64,000 bases of DNA, from positions 1-64,000 of the forward strand of contig CALEHV010000044.1 in NCBI GenBank assembly GCA_937876465.1, given 5' to 3'. How positions within the stretch are numbered: the first letter of the stretch is position 1; the number at the start of each line of letters is the position of its first letter. The translations under genes were made by a program, and so were the position numbers. This document shows positions 28,868 through 38,547 of this stretch, in pieces. The notes below the pieces were generated by a model. The model was not told where the DNA came from and did not search any database. It saw only the letters and a program-made list of their open reading frames with translations. The DNA comes from an uncultured Bacillota bacterium. Its GTDB lineage: Bacteria > Bacillota_I > Bacilli_A > RFN20 > CAG-826.

Positions 28868-29725
28868 ATGGCAACATTATTTGAAGTATATAAAGAAGCC
28901 TTAAAAAAGCTTGAAAATCCAAACAAAGACGAAATCAATATTCGTATGCTTTTGTGTGAAATTAATGGCCTCAATTCAATGACCGAATTTTACATCAAGA
29001 AAAATGAAAATATTAGGGATTTGCAAAGATTTAATGAGAATTTATCGAGGTTTTTGAGTGGCGAACCAATTCAATATATTATTGGAAAAGCCGACTTTTT
29101 TGGGTCTACTTTTAAGGTTGATAGAAGAGTACTAATTCCTCGTCAGGAGACCGAAGAAGTGGCACTGTACGCACTACAAAAAATTGTTAAAGTTTTCCCA
29201 AATAAAAAAGTAAGATTAGCGGATGTTTGCTGTGGCTCAGGATGTATTGGAATCTCTCTTTCAAAACACATCAATACAGAAGTTTTATATTTGAGTGATA
29301 TTTCAAAAGACGCATGCGATGTAGCTTTAGAAAATATAGCTTTGAATAACATAACAGGATATGTCGTTAACGGCGATTGCTTAAAGTCATTTATTAAACA
29401 TGGTATTAAATTAGATGTTATTGTTTCTAATCCACCATACATTTTAAAAAAAGAAGACGTAGATAAATCTGTTTTAGATTACGAACCACATAACGCTTTG
29501 TTCACAAACGACGATTTAAGTGTTTATAGGTCTATTTTAGAGGATGCATATCAAGTAATGGATGACAAATTACTAATAGTTTTTGAAATAGGCTACTACT
29601 TAAGAGAGAAATTGATAAATCTTCTCCAAGAATTACAATTAGATTGTGTTTTCACATTTAGGAAAGATATGAATGATAAAGATCGTATATTCTCCGTTCT
29701 TTTGGAGCGTAAAATGGAATCATGA
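28868..29725 (+). CDS. prmC: Release factor glutamine methyltransferase PrmC
   Basis: A 285-residue N5-glutamine methyltransferase that modifies the GGQ glutamine of RF1 and RF2. FSGxPIQY-like SGEPIQYIIGKADFFG, SAM site VRLADVCCGSGCIGISL and the catalytic NPPY in VIVSNPPYILKKED are visible. The gene follows prfA, its substrate's gene, by one base, and overlaps tsaC by ATGA. Confidence 0.96.
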   Translation: MATLFEVYKEALKKLENPNKDEINIRMLLCEINGLNSMTEFYIKKNENIRDLQRFNENLSRFLSGEPIQYIIGKADFFGSTFKVDRRVLIPRQETEEVALYALQKIVKVFPNKKVRLADVCCGSGCIGISLSKHINTEVLYLSDISKDACDVALENIALNNITGYVVNGDCLKSFIKHGIKLDVIVSNPPYILKKEDVDKSVLDYEPHNALFTNDDLSVYRSILEDAYQVMDDKLLIVFEIGYYLREKLINLLQELQLDCVFTFRKDMNDKDRIFSVLLERKMES

Positions 29726-30321
29726 AAATATTAAAACAAAATGAATATAAAATAGGCGCTGAAATTCTTAAAAAAGGTGGAATTATTGCCTTTCCTACAG
29801 AAACAGTATTCGGGGTTGGAGTTATTTGGAATAATTTAAATTCGTATAAACGCTTAATTGATGTTAAAAGAAGACCTCCAGAAAAGCCATTCACACTTAT
29901 GTGTGGTAAAGTATCTGACATCGATAAATATGCTATTGTTAACGACATAGCAAGAAAACTTATAAATAAGTTTATGCCAGGTCAATTTACAATAATTCTT
30001 CCTGCAAAAGAAGGAATCGGAAATAATGCAGTTGCTAATGGTGTTATTGGAATCAGAGTTTCATCTGATAAATTGGTAGCTGATTTAATTAACGAAGTCG
30101 GAGAACCGTTATTCGTACCTTCTGCAAATAAAGCTGGGGAAAAGCCAGCAACAAAGACTGAAGAAGTAATAGATGCATTCCACGAAGAGTTGGATGCAAT
30201 TATTGAAGGAGAATCTACTAGTAACGTTCCTTCTACAATAGTAATTGTTGATAAGGATGTAAAAATTGTTAGACTAGGATTAGTTACTGAAGAAGAAATT
30301 GCACAAGCAATAAAGGAGTAA
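29722..30321 (+). CDS. tsaC: Threonylcarbamoyl-AMP synthase (YrdC/Sua5)
   Basis: A 199-residue YrdC-fold enzyme that makes threonylcarbamoyl-AMP for t6A37 of tRNAs. GGIIAFPTETVFGVGVIW and KRRPPEKPFTLMC are the ATP/threonine-binding segments; PGQFTIILPAKEGI and FVPSANKAGEKPATK complete the motif set. It is the short form without the Sua5 C-terminal domain. Confidence 0.95.
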   Translation: MKILKQNEYKIGAEILKKGGIIAFPTETVFGVGVIWNNLNSYKRLIDVKRRPPEKPFTLMCGKVSDIDKYAIVNDIARKLINKFMPGQFTIILPAKEGIGNNAVANGVIGIRVSSDKLVADLINEVGEPLFVPSANKAGEKPATKTEEVIDAFHEELDAIIEGESTSNVPSTIVIVDKDVKIVRLGLVTEEEIAQAIKE

Positions 30322-30323
30322 AT

Positions 30324-30752
30324 ATGAAATTATCAATCGCATGTGACCATGCAGGTTACAACTATAAAGAAGAAGTTAAAAAATATCTTGAAAATAAAGG
30401 CCATCAAGTCATTGACTGTGGCACTTATTCACTTGAATCTTGTGACTATCCAATTTTTGGAAAAGAAGCAGCTAGAAAAGTAGCAAATAAAGAAGTAGAT
30501 TTTGGTATCTTAATTTGCTCTTCAGGTGAGGGCATTATGATTGCTGCAAATAAAGTTCCTGGAGTTCGTGCAGGCCTTGCTTACAATGACGATGTTGCTC
30601 GTTTAATAAGACAACACAATAATGCAAACATGATTGCTTTTGGTGCTAACTTCATGGCGCTTGAAGATGTTAAGAGAAGAATTGATATTTTCTTAGCTAC
30701 AGAATTTGAAGGCGGTCGTCACGAAAGACGCGTTAACGAAATCGAACAATAA
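30324..30752 (+). CDS. rpiB: Ribose-5-phosphate isomerase B
   Basis: A 142-residue RpiB interconverting ribose 5-phosphate and ribulose 5-phosphate. IACDHAGYNYKEEVKKYL, DCGTYSLESCDYP, and the catalytic Cys in GILICSSGEGIMIAANKVPGVRAGL. Ends the prfA operon at a strong terminator. Confidence 0.96.
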   Translation: MKLSIACDHAGYNYKEEVKKYLENKGHQVIDCGTYSLESCDYPIFGKEAARKVANKEVDFGILICSSGEGIMIAANKVPGVRAGLAYNDDVARLIRQHNNANMIAFGANFMALEDVKRRIDIFLATEFEGGRHERRVNEIEQ

Positions 30753-30756
30753 GCAA

Positions 30757-30782
30757 AACACACGGCTATGCCGTGTTTTTTA
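30757..30782 (+). terminator. rpiB terminator
   Basis: ACACGGC-TAT-GCCGTGT followed by TTTTTTA, 5 bases after the stop. Confidence 0.93.
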
Positions 30783-30824
30783 TTGTCTGAAAAAAAGATT
30801 CCAAAATTGTAAATATGATTATTG

Positions 30825-31967
30825 ATGGAATCTTTTATTTGTCCGAGATGTGGAAACAAAAACAAACGCTATATTGGATATAAAAACGGTAAACCTTACT
30901 GTCGATTATGCATTTCAATGAAAGGTGAAATGGCAAAGGAAAATATACCAAGCAAATATTATCCAGTTTTAAGTTTGCATTATTCTTTAAGTCCTGAACA
31001 AAAGAAAATTTCAGACAAAATAATATCAAATTTTAAGTCTGGAATAGATACCTTAGTTTATGCAGTTTGCGGTGCCGGAAAAACTGAGTTAATTTTTGGC
31101 GTTATTCAATATGCTCTAACTAAGAAAATGAATGTAGGTTTTGCTATTCCAAGAAGAGATGTCTGCATTGAACTTTTTCATAGAGTCAAAGAAGCGTTTC
31201 CGCACAACAAAGTTGTGTCGGTTTATGGTGGGCACACAAGCGAACTTAACGGAGACATTATAGTATTAACTACACATCAATTATTTCGATATCCAGAATT
31301 CTTTGATCTTCTCATTTTGGATGAAATTGATGCGTTTCCATATAATGGAAATGCTTTGTTGAATTCTATGTTCAAAAAATCTTTAAAAGGATATTCTGTT
31401 TTGATGTCAGCAACTCCTTCTGAAGAAATTCTGAGTTTGTATAGAAAAGGGAAGCGAGATATATTGGAACTTAACACAAGATTTCATAAACATCCATTAC
31501 CAGTTCCTAAAATAGTAGTTAAAAAAGGAATATCGAGACTTATATCTTTAATTAAATATTTGAAATCGTTCAATAAGGAAAATAAACCCGTTTTCGTATT
31601 TGTTCCAACAATAGAAATGGCTGAAAATTTGTTCTCAATTTTAAGAATATTTTGCAAAGGTGGAAATATAGTTCATTCAAAGCAAATTTTTAGGCAAAAA
31701 ATAATAGAAAATTTTAGAGAAAACAAATACAAATATCTGGTTACTACCGCAGTGTTGGAAAGAGGCGTAACAATTAAGAATTTACAGGTAATAATTTATA
31801 ATTCCGATCACTGTTTGTATAACGAGTATTCATTAGTACAAATAGCAGGTCGAGTTGGGAGGAAATTTGATGCTCCAAAAGGTGAAGTTATTTTTCTCGC
31901 ATCTAAAGAAACAAAAGACATGCGAAAAGCAAGAGAAAAAATCATTTCAAAAAACAAATTTTTGTAA
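30825..31967 (+). CDS. comFA: ComFA-like DNA-uptake helicase
   Basis: A 380-residue superfamily 2 helicase of the ComFA type, which drives entry of transforming single-stranded DNA into the cytoplasm. An N-terminal four-Cys zinc site (CPRCGNKNKRYIGYKNGKPYCRLC) is followed by Walker A VCGAGKTELIF, the DEAD-type box ILDEIDAFPY, SATPS and the motif VI region QIAGRVGRKFDAPKGEV. ATG 30825 matches the family start better than the TTG at 30822. It overlaps comFC by 98 bases. The rest of the competence machinery is not in the window. Confidence 0.93.
   Translation: MESFICPRCGNKNKRYIGYKNGKPYCRLCISMKGEMAKENIPSKYYPVLSLHYSLSPEQKKISDKIISNFKSGIDTLVYAVCGAGKTELIFGVIQYALTKKMNVGFAIPRRDVCIELFHRVKEAFPHNKVVSVYGGHTSELNGDIIVLTTHQLFRYPEFFDLLILDEIDAFPYNGNALLNSMFKKSLKGYSVLMSATPSEEILSLYRKGKRDILELNTRFHKHPLPVPKIVVKKGISRLISLIKYLKSFNKENKPVFVFVPTIEMAENLFSILRIFCKGGNIVHSKQIFRQKIIENFRENKYKYLVTTAVLERGVTIKNLQVIIYNSDHCLYNEYSLVQIAGRVGRKFDAPKGEVIFLASKETKDMRKAREKIISKNKFL
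31857..31872 (+). promoter_or_regulatory. Ribosome site that fixes the comFC start
   Basis: GGGAGG at 31857-31862, 7 bases before the ATG at 31870, inside comFA. It rules out the TTG at 31855. Confidence 0.75.
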
Positions 31968-32577
31968 AATATGTTTCAACGAAATTGAAGACAATTCGTT
32001 ACATAGTTTGATACATCAAAAAGTTACGATTTGTCATCGATGTTTTAATAAATTTAAACCTATTTTTAAATATTTCAATGTAGGGAAAATAAAATGTTTA
32101 GCTTTGTATAATTATGATGAAATTATTAGGGAAAAATTATATCAATTTAAAGGATGCTTTGATATAGAATTAGGAACCGTTTTCTTAGAGTATTTTAGGC
32201 CATTTTTAAGGCACAAATTTTTCGGATATATTATGGTTCCAGCACCATCTTTTGAAGATAAGAATATTGAACGAGGTTTTAACCATGTTGAGGTTATTTT
32301 TTCTTCACTAAAAATGCCTATAGAAAAATGCTTCATAAAAACAGAAGACATTAAGCAAGCAGACTTGTCTTCAGAAGAGAGAAAAAATGTTGGAAATTAT
32401 CTAAAAATTGTTAACGGAAAAAAGCTATCAGGAAAGAAGATATTAATTGTTGATGACGTATACACTACTGGTTCAACAGTTAAAGCAATGATAGAAATGA
32501 TAAAAGCATACAATCCAAAAGAAATAAAAGTTTTAGTTATGAGCAAAACAATCAATCCTGTAGAACGTATTAAATAG
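31870..32577 (+). CDS. comFC: ComFC-like phosphoribosyltransferase
   Basis: A 235-residue ComFC/GntX-type protein needed for DNA uptake in naturally competent bacteria; it binds ComFA. Zinc ligands CKICFNEI and CHRCF lie in residues 35-65, and the PRTase signature is ILIVDDVYTTGSTVKAM near residue 195. The first 30 or so residues are a basic extension (MLQKVKLFFSHLKKQK) encoded inside comFA; the strong ribosome site supports it as real. Usual length is about 210-240. Confidence 0.92.
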   Translation: MLQKVKLFFSHLKKQKTCEKQEKKSFQKTNFCKICFNEIEDNSLHSLIHQKVTICHRCFNKFKPIFKYFNVGKIKCLALYNYDEIIREKLYQFKGCFDIELGTVFLEYFRPFLRHKFFGYIMVPAPSFEDKNIERGFNHVEVIFSSLKMPIEKCFIKTEDIKQADLSSEERKNVGNYLKIVNGKKLSGKKILIVDDVYTTGSTVKAMIEMIKAYNPKEIKVLVMSKTINPVERIK

Positions 32578-32583
32578 TATTTA

Positions 32584-32612
32584 TTGTTTAAGCATTATAT
32601 AAATGCTAACAT
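32584..32612 (+). promoter_or_regulatory. secA promoter
   Basis: TTGTTT (32584-32589), 17-base spacer, extended -10 TGC-TAACAT (hexamer 32607-32612). A ribosome site AAGGAG follows before the secA ATG. Confidence 0.55.
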
Positions 32613-32641
32613 AGTAAAGTCGCAATTAAGGAGTTTAGTTT

Positions 32642-35059
32642 ATGGCTAATTTTATTGAGAAGTTATTCAGAGTAGACCAAAGAGTATTGAGAAAATACGA
32701 AAAAGAAGCAGATAAAGTCATCGCTTATGAAAAGCAAATGAGAGCAATGAGTGATGAAGAATTACGTGCAAAAACCCCATATTTTAAGGATTTACTCGCA
32801 AAAGGTGCAACATTAAATGATATTAAATATGAAGCTATGGCTGTTGCTAGAGAAGCAGCATTCCGTACACTTCATCAATTCCCATACAAGGTTCAAATTA
32901 TTGGTTCATTAGTTATGCATGATGGCGATGTCGCTGAAATGAGAACTGGTGAAGGTAAGACTTTAACAGCCACAATGGCTATTTATTTGAACGCATTAGC
33001 AGGTAAAGGCGCTTATGTTGTTACGGTTAACGAATACTTAGCTTCTCGTGATGCTGACTGGATGGGTCAAATTTATAGATTCCTTGGTTTAACAGTTGGA
33101 TGCAACTTAAGAGAATTAACTCCTCAACAAAAGAAAGAAGCCCACTTATGTGATATTTGTTATACTACAAACGCTGAATTAGGCTTTGATTACTTAAGAG
33201 ATAACATGGCTACTACAAAAGATAGACGTGTTCTTCGTGGCTTAAACTACGCTGTTATTGATGAAGCCGACTCAATTCTAATTGACGAATCAAGAACACC
33301 ATTAATTATTTCTGGTGGTGCTAAAGCAACTGCATCTCAATATAAAGTTGCTGATCGTTTCGTCAAAACTTTAAGAAAAGATAAAGACTACGATATCGAT
33401 ATTAAAGACAAAACCGCTTCTTTAACTGAAGAAGGTTCTTTAAAAGCTGAAAAGATGTTTGGAATTCGTAATCTATACGATCCAGAACATCAAGATTTAG
33501 TTCACCGTATTTATCAAGCTTTAAAAGCTAACTACATCATGTCTCGTGATGTTGAATATATGGTTGATGATGAAAATCAAATTCAATTAATTGACCAATT
33601 CACTGGTCGTATCTTAAAAGGCCGTGAATATTCCGATGGTTTACAACAAGCTATTCAAGCTAAGGAAAATGTTGAAATCAAACAAGAGACAGTTACTCTA
33701 GCAACTGTTACATATCAAAACTTCTTCCGTTTGTTTACAAAAATGTCAGGTATGACAGGTACTGCAAAAACTGAAGAAGAAGAATTCCAAAAGATTTACA
33801 ACATGCGTGTTGTTACCATTCCTACAAATAGACCAATTCAAAGAATTGATGCTATCGACTACATCTACGCTCATAAAGATGAGAAATTAAAAGAATTAAC
33901 TGAAGAAGTTAAGAGAAGACACGAAAAAGGACAACCAATTTTAATTGGTACTGTTTCAGTTGAATCTTCAGAAGAGATTTCAAATTTATTAACCGCAGCC
34001 GGTATTAAGCACGAAGTTTTGAACGCTAAGAACCATGCTCGTGAAGCTGAGATTATTTCACACGCTGGTGAAAAAGGTTCTGTAACAATTGCTACAAACA
34101 TGGCTGGTCGTGGTACCGATATTAAGATTAACGACGAAGTCAAAGCACTTGGCGGATTATGTGTTTTAGGTACTGAACGTCACGAATCACGCCGTATTGA
34201 CAACCAATTACGTGGACGTTCTGGACGTCAAGGCGATCCAGGCTTTTCAAGATTCTATATTTCATTTGACGACGATCTAATGAAAAGATTCGCTGCAGAA
34301 TCTGTTCAAAAGAGAATTGAATCTTTTGGTCCAGGACCATTAGAGTCAAAAATGTTCTCAAGCGTTATTACAAACGCTCAAAAACAAATTGAAGGTCAAA
34401 ACTTTGATATTCGTAAGAATTTATTGGACTACGATGATGTTATTTCACGTCAAAGAAAAGCTATTTATGAAAAACGTGATGCAATCATGTTTGCTGAAAA
34501 TATTGACGATTTAATTCGCGAATTCTTTACAACAGCAGGTTTAGTTTTAGCTCATAAAGCTGTTCCAACAGATAGTAAAGAAGGATTAATTGACGGCGAA
34601 TCATTACGTAAAATTCTCGAACCAAAATTTGTTCCTGAAGGATCGTTTGATGCAAACGCATTTAACTTAGCACCAGTAGAAGAAGCTGGAGAAGATTTGG
34701 GCACACTTTTATATGATGCTTACCTAGTAAGACGTGGACAATGGCCAGCAGAAATTGCTAACCAAGTTGAAAGAGAAGTTGCTCTTCAAACAATTGATCA
34801 AAACTGGACAAAACAAATCGACACAATGTCAAGATTACGTGAAGGTATTCACCTTCGTTCATATGGTAACGTTAACCCATTGCAAGATTATGTTAATGAA
34901 GGCCAAGCTCTCTTTAGAGAGTGCTTAGAGAATATTTCTGTTGAATCTGCATTTAAATTTTTAAATGTTGTCATTCAAATTAGAAAACAACCTCAACCAC
35001 AACCAGAAACTCCAAAACAAGAAGCAACTGATGTAGAAAGCAAGGATGTAAAGGAATAA
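32642..35059 (+). CDS. secA: Preprotein translocase ATPase SecA
   Basis: An 805-residue SecA motor pushing unfolded proteins through SecYEG. Walker A MRTGEGKTLTATMAIYLNALAGKGAYVVTVNEYLA, DEAD-type DEADSILIDESRTPLIISG, and QLRGRSGRQGDPG are visible. The C-terminus ends in a short Pro/Gln-rich acidic tail (PQPQPETPKQEATDVESKDVKE) with no Cys, so the zinc-binding SEC-C motif is absent. Its last base is the first base of prfB (TAATG). Confidence 0.97.
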   Translation: MANFIEKLFRVDQRVLRKYEKEADKVIAYEKQMRAMSDEELRAKTPYFKDLLAKGATLNDIKYEAMAVAREAAFRTLHQFPYKVQIIGSLVMHDGDVAEMRTGEGKTLTATMAIYLNALAGKGAYVVTVNEYLASRDADWMGQIYRFLGLTVGCNLRELTPQQKKEAHLCDICYTTNAELGFDYLRDNMATTKDRRVLRGLNYAVIDEADSILIDESRTPLIISGGAKATASQYKVADRFVKTLRKDKDYDIDIKDKTASLTEEGSLKAEKMFGIRNLYDPEHQDLVHRIYQALKANYIMSRDVEYMVDDENQIQLIDQFTGRILKGREYSDGLQQAIQAKENVEIKQETVTLATVTYQNFFRLFTKMSGMTGTAKTEEEEFQKIYNMRVVTIPTNRPIQRIDAIDYIYAHKDEKLKELTEEVKRRHEKGQPILIGTVSVESSEEISNLLTAAGIKHEVLNAKNHAREAEIISHAGEKGSVTIATNMAGRGTDIKINDEVKALGGLCVLGTERHESRRIDNQLRGRSGRQGDPGFSRFYISFDDDLMKRFAAESVQKRIESFGPGPLESKMFSSVITNAQKQIEGQNFDIRKNLLDYDDVISRQRKAIYEKRDAIMFAENIDDLIREFFTTAGLVLAHKAVPTDSKEGLIDGESLRKILEPKFVPEGSFDANAFNLAPVEEAGEDLGTLLYDAYLVRRGQWPAEIANQVEREVALQTIDQNWTKQIDTMSRLREGIHLRSYGNVNPLQDYVNEGQALFRECLENISVESAFKFLNVVIQIRKQPQPQPETPKQEATDVESKDVKE

Positions 35060-36175
35060 TGAAAGAGCTACAAGAACTTAAGTTAGAATTAAACGAAATA
35101 ACTGAACAAGTCTATAGACTCGGTGATTCTCTTTGACCTCGATTTCTTAAATAAAAAAGTCTCTAAATTAGAAATTGAACAAAACAAAGAAGACTTTTGG
35201 AACGACCAAAAAGCTGCTTTAGCAATTATTGATGAGTTTAATGATGCGAAAGAAGAGCGCGATACTTATCTAAATATAACTAAAGCACATAAAGATATAA
35301 CTGATTTGATTCAAGCTTGTACTGATAATGACGAAGATACTAAAAATTTCATTGAAGAAATGCTTGATGATTTGAACAAAAGTGTTAAGAATTTTAGACA
35401 AAAACTCCTTTTTAAAGGAGAATTTGATAAATTAAATGCAATTTTAGAAATTCATAGTGGTGCAGGCGGCACTGAAGCTCAAGACTGGGCAGATATGCTT
35501 TCTAGAATGTATGTAAGATGGTGTGAACGCCATAATATAAAGTTTTCTGTTGTTGATTCTCAACCAGGCGAAGAAGCTGGAATTAAATCAATGACATTAG
35601 CAATAAATGGTAAGAATGCATATGGCCTTTTAAAGAGTGAAAAAGGAGTACATCGTTTAGTAAGAATTTCTCCTTTTGACGCAAACAAAAGAAGACATAC
35701 AAGTTTTGCTTCTGTAAACGTTGTCCCTCAATTTGACAACAATGTCGATATCAAAATTGAAGATAAAGATTTAAGAATTGATACATACCGTTCAGGTGGT
35801 GCTGGCGGACAAAACGTTAATAAAGTTGAAACCGCAGTTAGAATCAGTCATATTCCTACAGGAATTGTTGTTTCTTGCCAAGTTGAACGTAGTCAATTAT
35901 CAAATAGAGAAATGGCTATGAACATGTTAAAAAGTAAACTCTATCAATTAGAGATGGAGAAGAAAGAAAAGCAATTAGCCAACATAGTTGGAGAACAAAA
36001 AGATATTGAATGGGGCAGCCAAATTAGATCTTATGTTTTTTGCCCATACACATTAGTTAAAGACAATAGAACAAACTATTCTGAAAGTGGAATAGATGAA
36101 GTAATGGATGGCAACATTGATGGATTTATGTATTCATACCTTGAAATGTTATCTCGAAATGCTGAATTAAAATAA
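35059..36175 (+). CDS. prfB: Peptide chain release factor 2 with programmed frameshift
   Basis: RF2, which stops at UAA and UGA. Frame 0 runs 25 codons from ATG 35059 to CTT 35131-35133, then TGA 35134-35136 followed by C. A +1 slip on CTT-TGA-C joins it to the long frame that reads from GAC onward to 36175, giving about 371 residues. The GGQ loop is in YRSGGAGGQNVNKVETAVR. UGA within the reading frame is the autoregulatory stop RF2 itself recognises: low RF2 favours the slip. The upstream Shine-Dalgarno-like spur common at this site is weak here (CGGTGATT). Following uvrB overlaps by one base. Confidence 0.96.
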
Positions 36176-38154
36176 TGATTGAACGTAAGTTTGAACTAGT
36201 AAGCGATTATAAGCCTACTGGAGACCAACCTAAGGCCATTAAGGACTTAGTTGAAGGAATTGCTAATGGTAAACCATTACAAGTCCTATTAGGGGCTACC
36301 GGTACAGGCAAAACTTTTACAGTTGCTAATATTATCAAAAAAGTTCAAAAACCAACACTTGTTATAGTCCATAATAAAGTTCTTGCTGGACAACTATACG
36401 AAGAGCTTAAACAACTATTCCCAAATAATAGAGTTGAATACTTTGTTTCAAACTTTGATTTCTATCAACCTGAAGCTTATATTCCTTCAAGCGATACATA
36501 TATTGATAAAAATGCTGTAATGAATGAAGAAATTGAAATGATGCGTACAAGCGCAATCAATTCAATTTTGGAAAGAAAAGATACAATAATTGTATCTTCA
36601 GTTGCTTCAATTTATGGTTTAACAGATCCTGACGAATATAAAAATTTAGCATTCGATATTCGCGTTGGAGAAGAGCTTGATAGAAAGAAATTTTTCCAAA
36701 GATTAGTTGATGCTCAATATGTTAGAAATAGCTTAGATTTAAAGCCCGGTTCATTTAGAGTTAGAGGGGACATTATTGAAGTTTGCCCACCTCACACAAA
36801 TGAAATTGTTATAAGAATTGATACATTTGGTGATGAGATTGAACGAATCGATGCTGTTAATTTATTAACAGGAGAAGTCAAAGAATCGTTTAAAACCTAT
36901 CCGTTTTTTCCTGCATACGACCATGCTTCAACTAGGGCAAGAATTGAAAAAGCAGTTCAAACAATTTCTGCTGAATTAGAAGAAAGACTAGCTTACTTCA
37001 AAAACGAAGGTAAATTGCTAGAGGCAGAACGTCTTGAAATGCGTACAAAACAAGATATGGATTCAATGTTAGAATTTGGAACATGTCCAGGTATTGAAAA
37101 TTATTCAAGACACATTGATGGCAGACCAGCAGGAAGTAGACCGTTTTCGCTTATAGATTATTTTCCAAAAGATTTCCTTTTAATTGTTGATGAGTCACAC
37201 GTTACTTTTCCTCAATTGAAGGGAATGTATAATGGAGATCGTTCTAGAAAAGAAACACTTGTGGAATATGGTTTTAGATTGCCTTCAGCGTTAGATAATA
37301 GACCTCTTAGATTTGAAGAGTTTGAGAAAATAGTTTCTCAAGTTATATGTACTTCTGCTACGCCAGGTGACTATGAATTAGAAAGATGCCACGGCGTTGT
37401 TGCAGAACAAATTATCCGTCCAACAGGACTTCTTGATCCAAAAATTGATGTACGTAAAACAATAGGTCAAATTGATGACTTAATTTATGAGATTAAAAAA
37501 CGTACAGAAAAGAACGAGAAAGTTATGGTTGTTGCTTTGACTGTTCGTATGGCGGAAGATTTAACAGCATTCCTTAAGGAAAGAGGTATAAAAGTTGCAT
37601 ATTTGCACCATGAAATTAAGACATTAGAACGTAATGAAATTATCTATCAATTACGTAAAGGAAAATATGATGTTTTAGTTGGTATCAATTTGTTAAGAGA
37701 GGGACTTGATATTCCTGAAGTTTCTTTGATAACAATTTTGGATGCTGACAAAGAAGGTTTTTTACGTTCAACACGCTCCCTTATTCAAGTTATTGGACGT
37801 GCCGCAAGAAACAAAAATGGCAAAGTTATTATGTACGCCGATACTATGACAGATTCGATGAAATCTGCAATTGAAGAAACAAATAGAAGAAGAGCAATTC
37901 AAAAAGCTTACAATGATGAAAATGGTATTGTTCCGACAACAATTGTTAAACCAATTCATCCGCCAATAAAGAATACTCAAACAGAAAGAGATAAAGCAAA
38001 TAAGATTTCTTTTAAATCTTCTCAAAGTGAAATTGAAAAAGAAATTAAGCGTCTCGAGAAGGAAATGCATGCTGCTGCAAAAGAATATGATTTCGAACGA
38101 GCAGCAGAAATTAGAGACATTATTATTGAATACAGAACATCATTATCTAAATAA
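36175..38154 (+). CDS. uvrB: Excinuclease ABC subunit B
   Basis: A 659-residue UvrB of nucleotide excision repair. Walker A LLGATGTGKTFTVANI, the beta-hairpin region around YYQPEAYIP, DESHVTFPQL, the LREGLDIPEVSLI and QVIGRAARN motifs, and the C-terminal UVR domain (EKEIKRLEKEMHAAAKEYDFERAAEIRDII) that contacts UvrA/UvrC. uvrA is not adjacent, unlike in many Firmicutes. Starts on the last base of prfB. Confidence 0.97.
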   Translation: MIERKFELVSDYKPTGDQPKAIKDLVEGIANGKPLQVLLGATGTGKTFTVANIIKKVQKPTLVIVHNKVLAGQLYEELKQLFPNNRVEYFVSNFDFYQPEAYIPSSDTYIDKNAVMNEEIEMMRTSAINSILERKDTIIVSSVASIYGLTDPDEYKNLAFDIRVGEELDRKKFFQRLVDAQYVRNSLDLKPGSFRVRGDIIEVCPPHTNEIVIRIDTFGDEIERIDAVNLLTGEVKESFKTYPFFPAYDHASTRARIEKAVQTISAELEERLAYFKNEGKLLEAERLEMRTKQDMDSMLEFGTCPGIENYSRHIDGRPAGSRPFSLIDYFPKDFLLIVDESHVTFPQLKGMYNGDRSRKETLVEYGFRLPSALDNRPLRFEEFEKIVSQVICTSATPGDYELERCHGVVAEQIIRPTGLLDPKIDVRKTIGQIDDLIYEIKKRTEKNEKVMVVALTVRMAEDLTAFLKERGIKVAYLHHEIKTLERNEIIYQLRKGKYDVLVGINLLREGLDIPEVSLITILDADKEGFLRSTRSLIQVIGRAARNKNGKVIMYADTMTDSMKSAIEETNRRRAIQKAYNDENGIVPTTIVKPIHPPIKNTQTERDKANKISFKSSQSEIEKEIKRLEKEMHAAAKEYDFERAAEIRDIIIEYRTSLSK

Positions 38155-38163
38155 AGAGTTTGC

Positions 38164-38191
38164 TTTACACATTAGATTGTGTAATTATATT
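38164..38191 (+). promoter_or_regulatory. secG promoter
   Basis: TTTACA (38164-38169), 16-base spacer, TATATT (38186-38191), followed by AAAGGAG before the ATG. Confidence 0.5.
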
Positions 38192-38220
38192 AAAGCGAAC
38201 TTGTTGAAAGGAGAACAACT

Positions 38221-38451
38221 ATGCAATGGTATGACATTTTATTCTTAATCGTCGCACTTATCATCGTTGTTTTATCTTTACTCCAAGGCGGTAAATCAGA
38301 AGGTGCTTCTGGTGCTATTACCGGTGGAGGAATGAACATTTTCGTTAAGACAAAAGAAAGAGGATCTGAGAAAATTATTACATGGCTTACATTTTCGTTT
38401 GTCATTGTATTCTTGTTCCTTGCAATCTTGATAAGCTGTTTACAAGGTTAA
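38221..38451 (+). CDS. secG: Preprotein translocase subunit SecG
   Basis: A 76-residue protein with two membrane helices (residues 4-24 and 53-74) and the family loop LLQGGKSEGASGAITGGG between them. Stimulates SecYEG export. AAAGGAG lies 6-7 bases upstream. Usual length is 70-80. Confidence 0.94.
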   Translation: MQWYDILFLIVALIIVVLSLLQGGKSEGASGAITGGGMNIFVKTKERGSEKIITWLTFSFVIVFLFLAILISCLQG

Positions 38452-38469
38452 TAACTTGTCTTAGAAGAG

Positions 38470-38493
38470 TACCGCAAATGGCGGTATTTTTTT
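38470..38493 (+). terminator. secG terminator
   Basis: TACCGC-AAATG-GCGGTA followed by seven T's. Confidence 0.88.
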
Positions 38494-38547
38494 AAATTTA
38501 AAATTTCGCACGTATTTGATATAAAATAGTAAATTGAGGCAAGAAAT

